A DNA stretch of 64,000 nt, from positions 1,054,001 through 1,118,000 of the forward strand of contig CAWKHA010000004.1 of the NCBI GenBank assembly GCA_963849365.1, given 5' to 3'. Under the pieces are notes generated by a model. The model saw nothing but the letters and a program-made list of their open reading frames with translations. It had not been told where the DNA came from and made no database searches. This document shows positions 51,737 to 62,646 of this stretch, in pieces (within the stretch, counting starts at the first letter, position 1; each line of letters starts with the position of its first letter). The position numbers were made by a program, and so were the translations under genes. This stretch comes from CAVQCJ01 sp963849365 (lineage in GTDB: Bacteria > Actinomycetota > Actinomycetes > Prado026).

Positions 51737-52942
51737 TCACGAGGTGAAGCGGGAAGGGCCGTGGATGGCGGCCAGGACTTCGTCGAGCGCGCGCAGCGAA
51801 TGGCCGCTGACGAACGCGTCGAGGTACGGCAGGGCGGCCGCCATCCCGCCGGCCAGCGGCTGGAAGCCGGGACTGGCCTTGCGCGGGTTGACCCACACGA
51901 TGCGGGCGGCCAGGCGGGACAGCCGGTCCAGCTGCTCGGCGAGCTCCGCCGGGTCGTCGTGCTCCCACCCGTCGGAGACGATCACGACCACTGCTCCGCG
52001 GGCCGTGCCGCGCCGCCCGTGCGAGTCGTTGAACACCTTGAGCGCCGCGCCGATCCGGGTCCCGCCCGACCAGTCCGGTGCGGCGGCCGCGGCCCGGTGC
52101 AGCGCCAGGTCCGGGTCGTGCGTCGCCAGCGCACGCGTCAGCCGCGTCAGCCGGGTGGAGAAGACGAACGCCTCGGCCTTGGTCGCGCGGACCGCGCCGT
52201 GCAACAGGTGCAGGTAAGCGCGCGCGTACGGCTCCATCGACCCCGACACGTCGGCGATCAGCACCAGCCGGCGCGGGCGGGTCCGCCGCCGCCGGCGCAC
52301 CCGGCGGACCGGGTCGCCGGCCGTACGCCGGGCCTGGCGCAGGGTCGCGCGCACGTCCAGCTCGTCGCCGGTGCGGTGCCGGGTCCGCCGCCGGCTGGGA
52401 CGCAGCGGGGGGACCAGCGGCAGTGCCGCGATCAGCGCGCGCAGCTCGGCGAGCTCGCTCGCGGTCAGCGCGGCGAAGTCCGTGCCGCCGAGCCGCTCCT
52501 GGGCGCTCGACGTGGCCAGCACCGCCTCCGACGTGAACTCCTCACCTGCGTCGCTGGGCCCCGGGCGAGATCCCCCTGCCGACGGTGACGGCGCAGGGGT
52601 CGTGGGTCCCCCCGGTGGCTGCTGCCCCTCGCGACCGCGCAGGGCCGGTGCGGACTGGGCGGTGTCGCCGCGGGTGTCGGAGACATCCGCCCAGCCGCGG
52701 AAGACCTGACCGAACACCGCGTCGTATGTCGGCACCTGCCCGACGTCGGTCAGCAGGGTGACCCGGCCCAGCCAGTAGAGCTCCTCGGTGGAGGCGGGAG
52801 CGGCGGCGCGCACCGCTGCGGCGAACCGCCCGCTGCGCTCCGGGGTGACCGGGGCGCCGGCGGCGTGCAGCAACTGGCCGAAGGCCGCCACCACTGCGGC
52901 GAGGTCCGGCCCGGTGGCGTGGCTCACCGCGGTCATGCTCAT
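51737..52942 (-). CDS. coxE: CoxE-type VWA-domain protein
   Basis: A 401-residue VWA protein of the CoxE type. The C-terminal VWA domain has the MIDAS motif DVSGSMEPYARAYLH near residue 235, with the conserved Thr in WSGGTRIGAALK and Asp in VVVIVSDGWEHDDP. The N-terminal 200 residues have a helical part and a low-complexity Pro/Ser linker (about residues 100-140). CoxE works with the MoxR ATPase CoxD in maturation of the CO dehydrogenase CuMo site in studied bacteria. It is the last gene of the cox operon, three bases after coxD. Confidence 0.9.
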   Translation of the reverse strand: MSMTAVSHATGPDLAAVVAAFGQLLHAAGAPVTPERSGRFAAAVRAAAPASTEELYWLGRVTLLTDVGQVPTYDAVFGQVFRGWADVSDTRGDTAQSAPALRGREGQQPPGGPTTPAPSPSAGGSRPGPSDAGEEFTSEAVLATSSAQERLGGTDFAALTASELAELRALIAALPLVPPLRPSRRRTRHRTGDELDVRATLRQARRTAGDPVRRVRRRRRTRPRRLVLIADVSGSMEPYARAYLHLLHGAVRATKAEAFVFSTRLTRLTRALATHDPDLALHRAAAAAPDWSGGTRIGAALKVFNDSHGRRGTARGAVVVIVSDGWEHDDPAELAEQLDRLSRLAARIVWVNPRKASPGFQPLAGGMAAALPYLDAFVSGHSLRALDEVLAAIHGPSRFTS

Positions 52943-52945
52943 CGG

Positions 52946-53869
52946 TCAACCAGCGACACCCTCGCCGACCACCCAGCCGAGGCCGCGGGAGGTGGCGAGC
53001 TCCAGGTCCTCGCGGAACTTCAGCACCGACCCGAGCGTCTGCTCGGCGGCCTGGGGGGTGAGCCGTTCCAGCCCGAGCAGCTGCACCGCCGCAACCCAGT
53101 TGATCGCCTCGGCGACGCCGGGCGGCTTCTGCACGTCCAGCGTGCGCAGCCGGGCCACGGCCGCCGCGACCTGCTCGGTGAGCGGGACTGTCGCGGACGG
53201 CACCCGTCGTCGCACGATCGCCACCGCCCGCTCGAGCGTCGGGTAGTCGATCCAGTGGTAGAGGCAGCGCCGCTTGAGGGCGTCGTGCAGGTCCCTGGTG
53301 CGGTTGGACGTCAGGACAATGATCGGCGGGTACATGGCCTGGATGGTCCCGATCTCGGGGATGGTCACCGCCGACTCGGCCAGCAGCTCGAACAGGAACG
53401 CTTCGAACTCGTCGTCGGCGCGGTCGACCTCGTCGACGAGCAGGACCGCCGGGCGCGGTCCGGGGTGCTCGACGGCCCGCAGCAGCGGACGGTCGACCAG
53501 GTACTCGCGGTCGAAGAGGTCCAGCGACGACAGGTCCTGGCCACGCGCCTCGGCGAGCCGGATGGCCAGCATCTGCCGCGGGTAGTCCCACTCGTAGAGC
53601 GCCTCGGCCGCGTCGATGCCCTCGTAGCACTGCAGCCGGACGAGCACGGTGCCCAGCGCCTGGGCCAGCGCCTTGGCGGCCTCGGTCTTGCCGACGCCGG
53701 CCTCGCCCTCGAGCAGCAGCGGCTGGGGCAGCCGCACGCTGCAGAACAGCGCCGTGGCCAGCCCGCGGTCGGCGAGGTAGTCGACGCCGGCCAGCCGGTC
53801 GGTGAGCGCCGCAACGTCCGGGACGAGCTCGGCCAGCCCGCTGGCCTCGGGTGCGGCCGACTGCGCCAC
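52946..53869 (-). CDS. coxD: CoxD-type MoxR AAA+ ATPase
   Basis: A 307-residue MoxR-family AAA+ ATPase. Walker A is LEGEAGVGKTEAAKAL near residue 54, Walker B is VLLVDEVDRADDEFEAFLFE, sensor 1 is VLTSNRTRDLHDALKRRCLY with the Arg finger. LQCYEGIDAAEALYEWDYPR is characteristic of CoxD-like members. In Oligotropha, CoxD is needed to add sulfur and copper to the CO dehydrogenase active site. GTG start at 53869, three bases after the XdhC-YHS gene. Confidence 0.92.
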   Translation of the reverse strand: MAQSAAPEASGLAELVPDVAALTDRLAGVDYLADRGLATALFCSVRLPQPLLLEGEAGVGKTEAAKALAQALGTVLVRLQCYEGIDAAEALYEWDYPRQMLAIRLAEARGQDLSSLDLFDREYLVDRPLLRAVEHPGPRPAVLLVDEVDRADDEFEAFLFELLAESAVTIPEIGTIQAMYPPIIVLTSNRTRDLHDALKRRCLYHWIDYPTLERAVAIVRRRVPSATVPLTEQVAAAVARLRTLDVQKPPGVAEAINWVAAVQLLGLERLTPQAAEQTLGSVLKFREDLELATSRGLGWVVGEGVAG

Positions 53870-53872
53870 GTC

Positions 53873-54844
53873 TCACACCCGCCGGTAGGAGTCGGGGTCG
53901 TCGGCGAACGCGCGCAGGCAGCCGGTGCCGCAGAACCAGTACCGCGTGCCGTCGACGTCCAGGTGCAGCGACGCCTCGACGGTGGCGACCGTCATGCCGC
54001 AGACCGGGTCGATCGCCGTCCCCGGTCCGGCCTCCGGGTGAGCGTGCCCCGGGTGTTCGTCCCCGTGCTCGGCGCCGTGGTCATGGTGCTCGTCGGGCTC
54101 CCGAGCCCCGCCCGCGCCCGGCGGTGCCGGCCGGGTCGCGACGATCTCGGCCAGGATCGACAGCGCCACCTCTTCGGCGCTGCGGGCGCCCAGGTCCAGG
54201 CCGGCCGGCGTGTGCACCCGGTCCCGGTCCGCGGCCGGCACGTCCAGCCCGGCCAGCACGGCGGCGCCGCGCCTGCGGCTCGCCACCAGACCCACGTACG
54301 GGACCTGCGACGCGAGAGCCTGGGCGAGCGCGCTCTCCTCGTCGCGGCCGTGCGAGGCCACCACCACGGCGCTGGGCGTCTGGCTCGCCGCCGAGCCGGC
54401 CGCGTGCAGGGCCGGGTCGTACGTCGCCATCTCGTAGCCGACCGCGGACCCGATGCGGTGCAGCGCCCGCGCGATCGGGGTGTCCCCGACGACGGTGACC
54501 AGCGGGGCGGGCATCACCGGCTCCAGGAACACCTCGAAGGTCCCGCCGGACAGGCACTCGTTCACCACCGTCACCTTGCCGGGCTGCGCGGTCTCCGGCA
54601 CGGGCGTGATCCGCAGCAGCAGCGACTCGCCGGAGTCCAGCAGCGCCAGGCTCTGCACCCGCACGGTCGTCTCCGCGCAGGTCCCGCCGACGAATCCCTC
54701 GATGGTCCCGTCGGGCAGCACGAGCGCCTCGTCGCCCGGTTTGGCCGACGTGGGCCGCTCGGCGAGCACGACGCGCGCGTGCACGAACGGGGACCGAGCC
54801 CGGCGGAGCTCGGCCGCCCGTTCGGCGACATCGGGTCGGCTCAT
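53873..54844 (-). CDS. coxF: XdhC/CoxF-like maturation protein fused to His-rich linker and YHS domain
   Basis: A 323-residue three-part protein. Residues 1-235 are XdhC/CoxF-like: FVHARVVLAERPTSAKPGDE, GTIEGFVGGTCAET, a Rossmann-like VTVVGDTPIARALHRIG, and GLDLGARSAEEVALSILAEI. A His/Glu/Asp linker follows (about residues 250-275, HHDHGAEHGDEHPGHAHPE). The C-terminus is a YHS/TRASH domain: DPVCGMTVATVE, then YWFCGTGCLRAFADDPDSY, with the Cys residues that bind metals in this family. CoxF/XdhC proteins assist loading of the molybdenum cofactor. The extra metal-binding module suggests copper handling for the CuMo site; this is inference. It sits between coxL and coxD. Confidence 0.9.
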   Translation of the reverse strand: MSRPDVAERAAELRRARSPFVHARVVLAERPTSAKPGDEALVLPDGTIEGFVGGTCAETTVRVQSLALLDSGESLLLRITPVPETAQPGKVTVVNECLSGGTFEVFLEPVMPAPLVTVVGDTPIARALHRIGSAVGYEMATYDPALHAAGSAASQTPSAVVVASHGRDEESALAQALASQVPYVGLVASRRRGAAVLAGLDVPAADRDRVHTPAGLDLGARSAEEVALSILAEIVATRPAPPGAGGAREPDEHHDHGAEHGDEHPGHAHPEAGPGTAIDPVCGMTVATVEASLHLDVDGTRYWFCGTGCLRAFADDPDSYRRV

Positions 54845-54868
54845 GCGACCATCATGCGCGTTTCGCGC

Positions 54869-57264
<2,396 letters not shown>

Positions 57265-57268
<4 letters not shown>

Positions 57269-57744
57269 GCCTGCGCTCCCTCGGTGGCAGGGTGCTGCGC
57301 GGCCCAGCGCACGGCGCGCACGATGTTCTCGTATCCGGTGCAGCGGCACAGGTTCCCCGAGATGGCCTCGCGGATCTCGCCCTCGTCCGGGTCCGGCGAG
57401 CGGTCCAGCAGCGCCCGCGCGGTGAGCATCATCCCCGGAGTGCAGAAGCCGCACTGCAGGCCGTGCTCCTGCATGAACCCTTCCTGCACGGGGTCGAGCT
57501 TGCCGCCGACCTCGAGCCCTTCGACAGTCGTGAGCGAGTGCCCCGACGCCATCGCCGCGAGCACCGTGCACGACTTCACCGGGACGCCGTCCATCTGGAC
57601 GACGCACGCGCCGCAGTTGGAGGTGTCGCAGCCCCAGTGCGTACCGGTCAGGCCCAGCTGGTCGCGCAGGAAGTGCACGAGCAGCAGCCGCGGCTCGACC
57701 TCGGCGCTGACCTCGTCGCCGTTGACGGTCATGGTCACCTGCAT
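57265..57744 (-). CDS. coxS: aerobic CO dehydrogenase small iron-sulfur subunit
   Basis: A 159-residue subunit with two 2Fe-2S clusters. The plant-type cluster uses Cys39, Cys44, Cys47 and Cys59 (GCDTSNCGACVVQ, KSC); the helical-domain cluster uses Cys98, Cys101, Cys133 and Cys135 (LQCGFCTPGM, NLCRCTGY). It passes electrons from the molybdenum centre to the FAD subunit. The ATG at 57744 is three bases after the coxM stop. Its stop overlaps the coxL start. Confidence 0.97.
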
Positions 57745-57747
57745 GGT

Positions 57748-58647
57748 TCAGGCTCCTTCGGCTGGCTCGAGGCCCTGGGCCCGGGCGACCGAGCGGCGCA
57801 GCGCGCGCGCCGTCAGCTCCTGGGCGAGATGCCGCTTGTAGTCGGCTGGTCCGCGCTGGTCGGTGTACGGGGTGGTGCTCGCAGCCGCGGCAGCTGCGGC
57901 GGCGGCGATGTTCTCCTCGTTCGGCGGCTTCCCGCGCAGCCCGGCCTCGGCGTCGGGCGCGCAGAAGTGCGGCGCCCCGACGGCGGTGAGGCCGATCCCC
58001 ACGTCGGCGACGCTGCCGTCGGCGGCGAGCTGCACGAACGCGCCGCCGGCAGCGATGGCCCAGTCTCCGGCCCGCCGCTCGACCTTCTCGTACGCGCTGC
58101 CGGTGCCGGTGCGGATGGGCAGCCGGATCTCGGTGAGCAGCTCGGCCGGGCCGACGACGGTCTCGTACGGGCCCTGGTGGAACTCGCGGGCCGAGACCGT
58201 GCGGCTTCCTGCGGACGAGCGGATCACCAGGGTCGCGCCGACCGCAGAGCACACGGCGGACAGGTCCTCCGAGGGGTCCGCCTGGCACAGCGAGCCGCCG
58301 ATCGTGCCGCGGTTGCGTACCACCGGGTCGGCGATGACCTTCTCGGCGTCGTGGAAGATCCGGTAGTGCTCCCCCAGCACCGCGGAGGCGAGCAGGTCCG
58401 CGTGCCGGGTCATCGCGCCGATGGCGATCGCGTCGCCGTCCACCCTGATGTAGCTCAGGTCGGACAGGTCGTTGATGTCGACCAGGCAGTCCACGTACGC
58501 GATGCGCAGCTTCATCATCGGCAGCAGGCTGTGCCCACCGGCCACGATGCGGGACTCGGGTCCGTGGCGTTCCAGCAGGTCGAGGGCGTGCTCGACGCTG
58601 GTCGCGCGTTCGTACTCGAAGGGCGGGGGAGTCTGCACGGGCACCAC
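57748..58647 (-). CDS. coxM: aerobic CO dehydrogenase FAD-binding medium subunit
   Basis: A 299-residue FAD subunit. The two FAD motifs are AGGHSLLPMMKLR near residue 36 and RGTIGGSLCQADPSED near residue 112. The C-terminal domain contains GDWAIAAGGAFVQL and GLTAVGAPHF. It accepts electrons from CoxS and passes them to the quinone pool. Two successive GTG codons (58647 and 58644) are possible starts and neither has a good ribosome binding site. First gene of the operon, 165 bases from the divergent LysR gene. An Ala run (about ten residues) near residue 257 is unusual. Confidence 0.96.
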   Translation of the reverse strand: MVPVQTPPPFEYERATSVEHALDLLERHGPESRIVAGGHSLLPMMKLRIAYVDCLVDINDLSDLSYIRVDGDAIAIGAMTRHADLLASAVLGEHYRIFHDAEKVIADPVVRNRGTIGGSLCQADPSEDLSAVCSAVGATLVIRSSAGSRTVSAREFHQGPYETVVGPAELLTEIRLPIRTGTGSAYEKVERRAGDWAIAAGGAFVQLAADGSVADVGIGLTAVGAPHFCAPDAEAGLRGKPPNEENIAAAAAAAAASTTPYTDQRGPADYKRHLAQELTARALRRSVARAQGLEPAEGA

Positions 58648-58723
58648 CAGGGGTGAGTTCGGATCCGGCCGAGGCCAGCCGGTGCCACTGTCACCCCGTC
58701 GGGGGCGGGTGTCGACTGCCTCC

Positions 58724-58737
58724 TAAGCAATCGCTTA
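58724..58737. promoter_or_regulatory. LysR-type operator palindrome
   Basis: TAAGC-AATC-GCTTA is an inverted repeat with a T...A frame of the LysR-box kind. It lies 76 bases before the LysR gene start and 77 bases before coxM, almost exactly midway between the two, as expected for a site that controls both promoters. Binding by the adjacent regulator is inferred. Confidence 0.6.
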
Positions 58738-58812
58738 TCCGGCCCCGGCGACGACTCCGGGGCCGACCTATAGTGACGGCGTGGGACGCGGTCCTGGGGG
58801 CGGCGCGATTCT

Positions 58813-59772
58813 GTGACGTTGACCCAGCTCGAAGCATTCGTACTGGTGGCGCGGCTGGGTTCGGTCAAGTCCGCGGCCGCGGTCCTCGGCGTGAGCGAGC
58901 CGGCCGTGTCCAGTGCCCTGGCGGCGCTGCGCCAGCACCTCGGCGACCCACTGGTCGTACGCAGCCAGCAGGGCATGGAGCTGACCCCGGGCGGTCAGCG
59001 ACTGGTCGGCATCGCCTCGCAGATGGTGAACCTCGGGGCCGAGGCCGAGGCGGCCATCCGCCGGGCCCAGGGCGCTCCCGAGCTGCTCCGGGTCGTGGCC
59101 ACGAGCACGGTCGCCGAGTTCGTCGCCCCGCCGCTGCTGGACGCGTTCACCGCGCGGACGGCGGCCGTCGAGGCCAGCGTCGGTGTCTCGGGCAGCGTCG
59201 AGATGCCGGCCCTGCTGCAGGACCGGCTCGCGGACATCGCCTTCGGACCGCGGCTGACCGGGCTGGCGGGGATCGACAGCGCCCCGATGATGCGGCACCG
59301 GCTGGTCGTCGTCGCGGGCAAGACGCACCCCTTGGCGTCCGCGACGATCGTGTCGCCCGCGGCGCTGGCCAACCACGACTGGCTGGTGGACCCGCACGGT
59401 GCCGAGGGCAGCAGCGAGGTGGGCCGGCTGCTCACGGACCTGCGGGTGCCCGAACGCCGGATGCGCGTCTTCAGCAGCGCGGCCGCGGTCTGGTCGGCGG
59501 TGGCCGAGGGGGCGGGGGTGGCGCCGGCGCTGGCCCACCTGGTCGCCCGCGAGGTCGACGACGGGCGGCTGGTGGTGCTGCCCGTGCGCGGTACGCCGGT
59601 CGACCTGCTCTGGTACGTGAGCTCGCTCGACATCACGCGGCGCTCGCCCGCGGCGACGAAGCTGCGGCAGTTCCTGTCGACGCCAGACGCGATGTACGTG
59701 ATGCACCGCGCGGACGGCAGCGTGCCGGTTGCGCACTTCCGGCCACCCGTCTACGTGACGCTCTGGAGCTGA
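58813..59772 (+). CDS. LysR-family regulator of the cox operon
   Basis: A 319-residue LysR-type regulator. The N-terminal helix-turn-helix reads TLTQLEAFVLVARLGSVKSA and SEPAVSSALAALRQHLGDPL; the C-terminal part is a periplasmic-binding-protein-like ligand domain (VEASVGVSGSVEMPALLQDR, LADIAFGPRLTG). GTG start at 58813. Divergent from coxMSL, so it probably activates or represses CO dehydrogenase in response to CO, carbon or redox state; the effector is unknown. CutR, a LysR protein beside the mycobacterial CO dehydrogenase genes, is a parallel. The gene is followed by a hairpin. Confidence 0.93.
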   Translation: MTLTQLEAFVLVARLGSVKSAAAVLGVSEPAVSSALAALRQHLGDPLVVRSQQGMELTPGGQRLVGIASQMVNLGAEAEAAIRRAQGAPELLRVVATSTVAEFVAPPLLDAFTARTAAVEASVGVSGSVEMPALLQDRLADIAFGPRLTGLAGIDSAPMMRHRLVVVAGKTHPLASATIVSPAALANHDWLVDPHGAEGSSEVGRLLTDLRVPERRMRVFSSAAAVWSAVAEGAGVAPALAHLVAREVDDGRLVVLPVRGTPVDLLWYVSSLDITRRSPAATKLRQFLSTPDAMYVMHRADGSVPVAHFRPPVYVTLWS

Positions 59773-59785
59773 CCCGCCCGACCGT

Positions 59786-59852
59786 CCCCGCGATCTTGAG
59801 AGATGCGTCGGCGGGAGGGCTCCCAGCGCCCACTTCGCTCATGATCGCGGGG
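59786..59852. terminator. hairpin after the LysR gene
   Basis: Arms of 15 bases, CCCCGCGATCTTGAG (59786-59800) and CTCATGATCGCGGGG (59838-59852), pair with one mismatch around a 37-base loop that includes GGGAG/CTCCC as an inner stem. It starts 13 bases after the LysR stop. It shares the GATCATGAG and GAGAGATG words with the hairpin at 50081, although that one separates convergent genes. Confidence 0.7.
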
Positions 59853-59920
59853 TATTACGGGGAGCAGACGGTTCGCCGGAGCGGTGTGCGCGGGTGCACC
59901 CCACATGTTCGGATGGAGTC

Positions 59921-60640
59921 GTGGAGACCGCCGCCGACCGCGCACCGCCCGCGGACGGGCCGCGGGTGCTCGTCGTCGACGACGACCCGACTGTCGCCGA
60001 GGTGGTCCTGGGCTACCTGCGCCGCGCCGGCATGCAGGCCCGTCACGCCGCCGACGGTCCGGCCGCCCTTGCCGCCGCCGAGGCCGAGCCGCCCGACCTG
60101 GTGGTGCTCGACCTGATGCTGCCCGGGCTGGACGGCCTGGAGGTCTGCCGTCGGCTGCGCATCCGCCGCCCCGACCTGCCGGTGGTCATGCTCACCGCCC
60201 TCGGGCAGGAGTCCGACCGCGTCGCCGGGCTCGAGCGCGGTGCCGACGACTACGTCACCAAGCCGTTCAGTCCGCGCGAGCTGGTGCTGCGGATCGAGTC
60301 GGTCCTGCGCCGGTCCGCGCCGCGGGCCCGCGACGCCGGGGTGCTGACCGACGGTGACCTCAGCGTCGACCTGGGCGCCCGGCGGGTGGAGAAGGGCGGC
60401 GCGGAGCTCGCGCTGACGAACCGCGAGTTCGACCTGCTCGCCTTCCTGCTGGCCCGTCCCGGCACCGTGTTCACCCGCGACGAGCTGATGCGGCAGGTCT
60501 GGGGCTGGGAGGTCGGCGACCGCTCGACCGTGACCGTCCACGTACGGCGGCTGCGCGAGAAGGTAGAGGCGGACCCCGCCGCACCGGCCCGGCTGGTCAC
60601 GGTGTGGGGGGTCGGCTACCGCTGGGACCCGCAGCCATGA
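59921..60640 (+). CDS. OmpR/PhoB-type response regulator
   Basis: A response regulator of about 239 residues. The receiver has VLVVDDDPTVAEV (acid pair), VVLDLMLPGLDGL with the phospho-accepting Asp, VMLTALGQESD with the Thr, and GADDYVTKPFSPREL with the Lys. The C-terminal winged helix has LTNREFDLLAFLLARPG and VTVHVRRLREKVE. The start is taken as the GTG at 59921 close after GGAG; an in-frame GTG at 59894 is upstream. Its stop overlaps the kinase start as ATGA. The regulon is unknown. Confidence 0.93.
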   Translation: METAADRAPPADGPRVLVVDDDPTVAEVVLGYLRRAGMQARHAADGPAALAAAEAEPPDLVVLDLMLPGLDGLEVCRRLRIRRPDLPVVMLTALGQESDRVAGLERGADDYVTKPFSPRELVLRIESVLRRSAPRARDAGVLTDGDLSVDLGARRVEKGGAELALTNREFDLLAFLLARPGTVFTRDELMRQVWGWEVGDRSTVTVHVRRLREKVEADPAAPARLVTVWGVGYRWDPQP

Positions 60641-61656
60641 GCCACCTGCTGGAGATCCTCGCGATCGCCGCATCGTGCGCCCTGGTCGTCGGGCTGCTGG
60701 GCTACCTGGCCGTACGGATGCTGGCGCACCGCTCGCTCGCCGCCGCTGCCGCCGTCGTGCCGGTGACGACGGTGCTCGCGTTCGTCGCGGGTCTGCTGGC
60801 GACGTCGGCCGCGATGTTCCTGTCCAGCCACGACCTCGGCGTCGCCCTGGTGGTGTGCGCCGTGTCCGGGGTCATGTCCGTCGCCGTAGGGCTCGCGCTC
60901 GGTGTCCGGGTGCGGCGGATGCAGGAGGAGTCCGCGGCACAGCTCGCGGTGCTGCAGCGCGAGGCCGCGGCCGAGGCCAGCCGCCGGGACCTGGTCGCCC
61001 GGGTGTCGCACGACCTGCGCACGCCGCTGGCCGGCCTGCGCGCGATGGCCGAGGCGCTGGAGGACGGCGTGGCCGCGGACCCGGCCCGCTACTACCACCA
61101 GATCCGGGTCGAGGTGGACCGGCTCGCGACCATGGTCGACGACCTGTTCGAGCTGTCCCGGATCCAGGCCGGAGCCCTGCAGCTGACCCTGGAGCGGGTC
61201 AGCGTCGACGAGCTGGTCTCCGACGCGTTGGCCGCTGCCGACCCGCACGCGCGCTCGCGCGGGGTCCGGCTGGCCGGCCGGGCCGCCACCGGGAGCCTGG
61301 TCAGCGCGGACGAGCGCGAGCTGCACCGGGCGCTGGCCAACCTGGTGCTCAACGCGATCCGGCACACGCCCGCGGACGGCGTGGTCGAGCTGAGTGCGAC
61401 CGGCGAGCCGGGCGCTGTGGTGCTCAGCGTGACGGACGCCTGCGGCGGGATCGCCGCCGCCGACCTCCCGCACGTGTTCGACGTGGCCTGGCGCGGCAGC
61501 CCGGCCCGCACGCCCGGCCCGGACACCGGCGCGGGCCTCGGGCTGGCGATCGTCCGCGGCATCGTCGAGGCGCACCACGGCGAGGTCAGCGTGCGCAACG
61601 TCGGCGCCGGGTGCCGCTTCGAGGTCCGCCTGCCCGCGCTGCTGTCGACCGGCTGA
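60637..61656 (+). CDS. sensor histidine kinase
   Basis: A 339-residue membrane histidine kinase. Two or three N-terminal helices (ILAIAASCALVVGLLGYLAV, VVPVTTVLAFVAGLL, LGVALVVCAVSGVMSVAVGL) have only short loops between them, so no large external sensor exists. The H-box is ARVSHDLRTPLAGLRAMAEA near residue 125; the N-box is LANLVLNAIRHTP; the G-box is DTGAGLGLAIVRGIVEAHHG. It pairs with the upstream response regulator through an ATGA overlap. The signal probably arises in the membrane. The F-box is weak, as in small kinases of this kind. Confidence 0.93.
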   Translation: MSHLLEILAIAASCALVVGLLGYLAVRMLAHRSLAAAAAVVPVTTVLAFVAGLLATSAAMFLSSHDLGVALVVCAVSGVMSVAVGLALGVRVRRMQEESAAQLAVLQREAAAEASRRDLVARVSHDLRTPLAGLRAMAEALEDGVAADPARYYHQIRVEVDRLATMVDDLFELSRIQAGALQLTLERVSVDELVSDALAAADPHARSRGVRLAGRAATGSLVSADERELHRALANLVLNAIRHTPADGVVELSATGEPGAVVLSVTDACGGIAAADLPHVFDVAWRGSPARTPGPDTGAGLGLAIVRGIVEAHHGEVSVRNVGAGCRFEVRLPALLSTG

Positions 61657-61766
61657 GCCCCTGGGTCCGCGTGCGAGAGCAGCGCGTTGGTCCGGATCGG
61701 GTGGTCGGGGGAGGCGCGGCAGGCCCGGCGCTCAAGACGGGTGCGCCGGGGGTCGACCCCTGAAGG

Positions 61767-62618
61767 GTGGAGACCGTCGACGCCCCTGCGGCCGGTTGGT
61801 ACCCCGACCCGGCCGGGTCCGGTTCGTTCCGGTGGTGGGACGGTGCCGCGTGGACGACGCACCTGCGCACGCCGGAGCCGGTGCCACGGCCGATGCCCGT
61901 CCAGGCGCCGCCCACGCCGGCACGGCTCGTACCCCCGCCGCCCGTGCCCGCGCCCCTCGTACCCCCGCCGCCCGTGCCCGCGCCCCTCGTACCCCCGCCG
62001 CCCGTGCCCGTGCCGCCGGTCGCCTATGCCGGCGATGCCCGTTTCGGCGGACCGGCCGCGTCGCCGGCCGCGCCGCCTCCTCCCGGGTCCGGCTACGCCC
62101 AGCCGTCCGCCGCGCCGTCACCGGCCGCACGCCTGCGGGCCCTGCCCGGCGCCGGCCGTCCGACCAGCCACCTCGTGATCGCCGCGGTGGCGGCCTTCGT
62201 CCTCCTGGTCGGTGCGGTGCTCGTCGTCAAGTCGCTGCTCGGCGGTTCGGACTCCACCGGCACCGGCGACGGGACCGGCGTGACCGGCGGACTCCTCACG
62301 CCGGGCAACCCGCAGGTGGCCGCGATGCGCACCGACGTGGTCAACATCGCGACCGCCGAGGAGACCGTGTACACGGACACGCACGGATTCGTGGCCGCTG
62401 TGTCGGCCAAGGGCAGCCTCGCGCTCGGCGGGCACGCCGTCCGGCTGTCCGCCCCCGGCGAGAGCGTGCGCGTGGTCCTCGGGCCGAGCGGCACGGGCTA
62501 CTGCATCCGTGCGACCCGCACCCCGGCCGGCGGCGGAACCCCCCAGGTCGTCGTCTACGTCTCGACCCTGGGCGGCATGCAGCCGGCGGCCGTCAAGACC
62601 TGCCCCGCGGCCTTCTGA
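61767..62618 (+). CDS. DUF2510 membrane protein with Pro-rich linker
   Basis: A 283-residue protein with four parts: an N-terminal DUF2510 motif (AGWYPDPAGSGSFRWWDGAA with WTTHLRTP), a Pro-rich linker of three identical LVPPPPVPAP repeats, one membrane helix near residue 135 (HLVIAAVAAFVLLVGAVLVV), and an outer domain. The outer domain has TDVVNIATAEETVYTDTHGF and a late Cys pair (GYCIRATR, KTC), similar to the C-terminal part of pilin-like DUF2510 proteins. Function unknown. GTG start at 61767, with GAAGG overlapping it. Confidence 0.8.
   Translation: METVDAPAAGWYPDPAGSGSFRWWDGAAWTTHLRTPEPVPRPMPVQAPPTPARLVPPPPVPAPLVPPPPVPAPLVPPPPVPVPPVAYAGDARFGGPAASPAAPPPPGSGYAQPSAAPSPAARLRALPGAGRPTSHLVIAAVAAFVLLVGAVLVVKSLLGGSDSTGTGDGTGVTGGLLTPGNPQVAAMRTDVVNIATAEETVYTDTHGFVAAVSAKGSLALGGHAVRLSAPGESVRVVLGPSGTGYCIRATRTPAGGGTPQVVVYVSTLGGMQPAAVKTCPAAF
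61926..62015 (+). repeat. three 30-bp tandem repeats coding LVPPPPVPAP
   Basis: Three 30-base units beginning CTCGTACCCCCGCCGCCCGT start at 61926, 61956 and 61986. The first two are identical and the last differs near its end. They encode the Pro-rich linker of the DUF2510 protein. Copy number is likely to vary between strains. Confidence 0.85.
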
Positions 62619-62646
62619 CCGCTCCGGCGAAGACCCGCCGGCCAGG

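Noticed and set aside
61926..62015. A regulatory tandem repeat.
   Set aside because: The 30-bp units are in frame and encode the Pro-rich linker of the DUF2510 protein.
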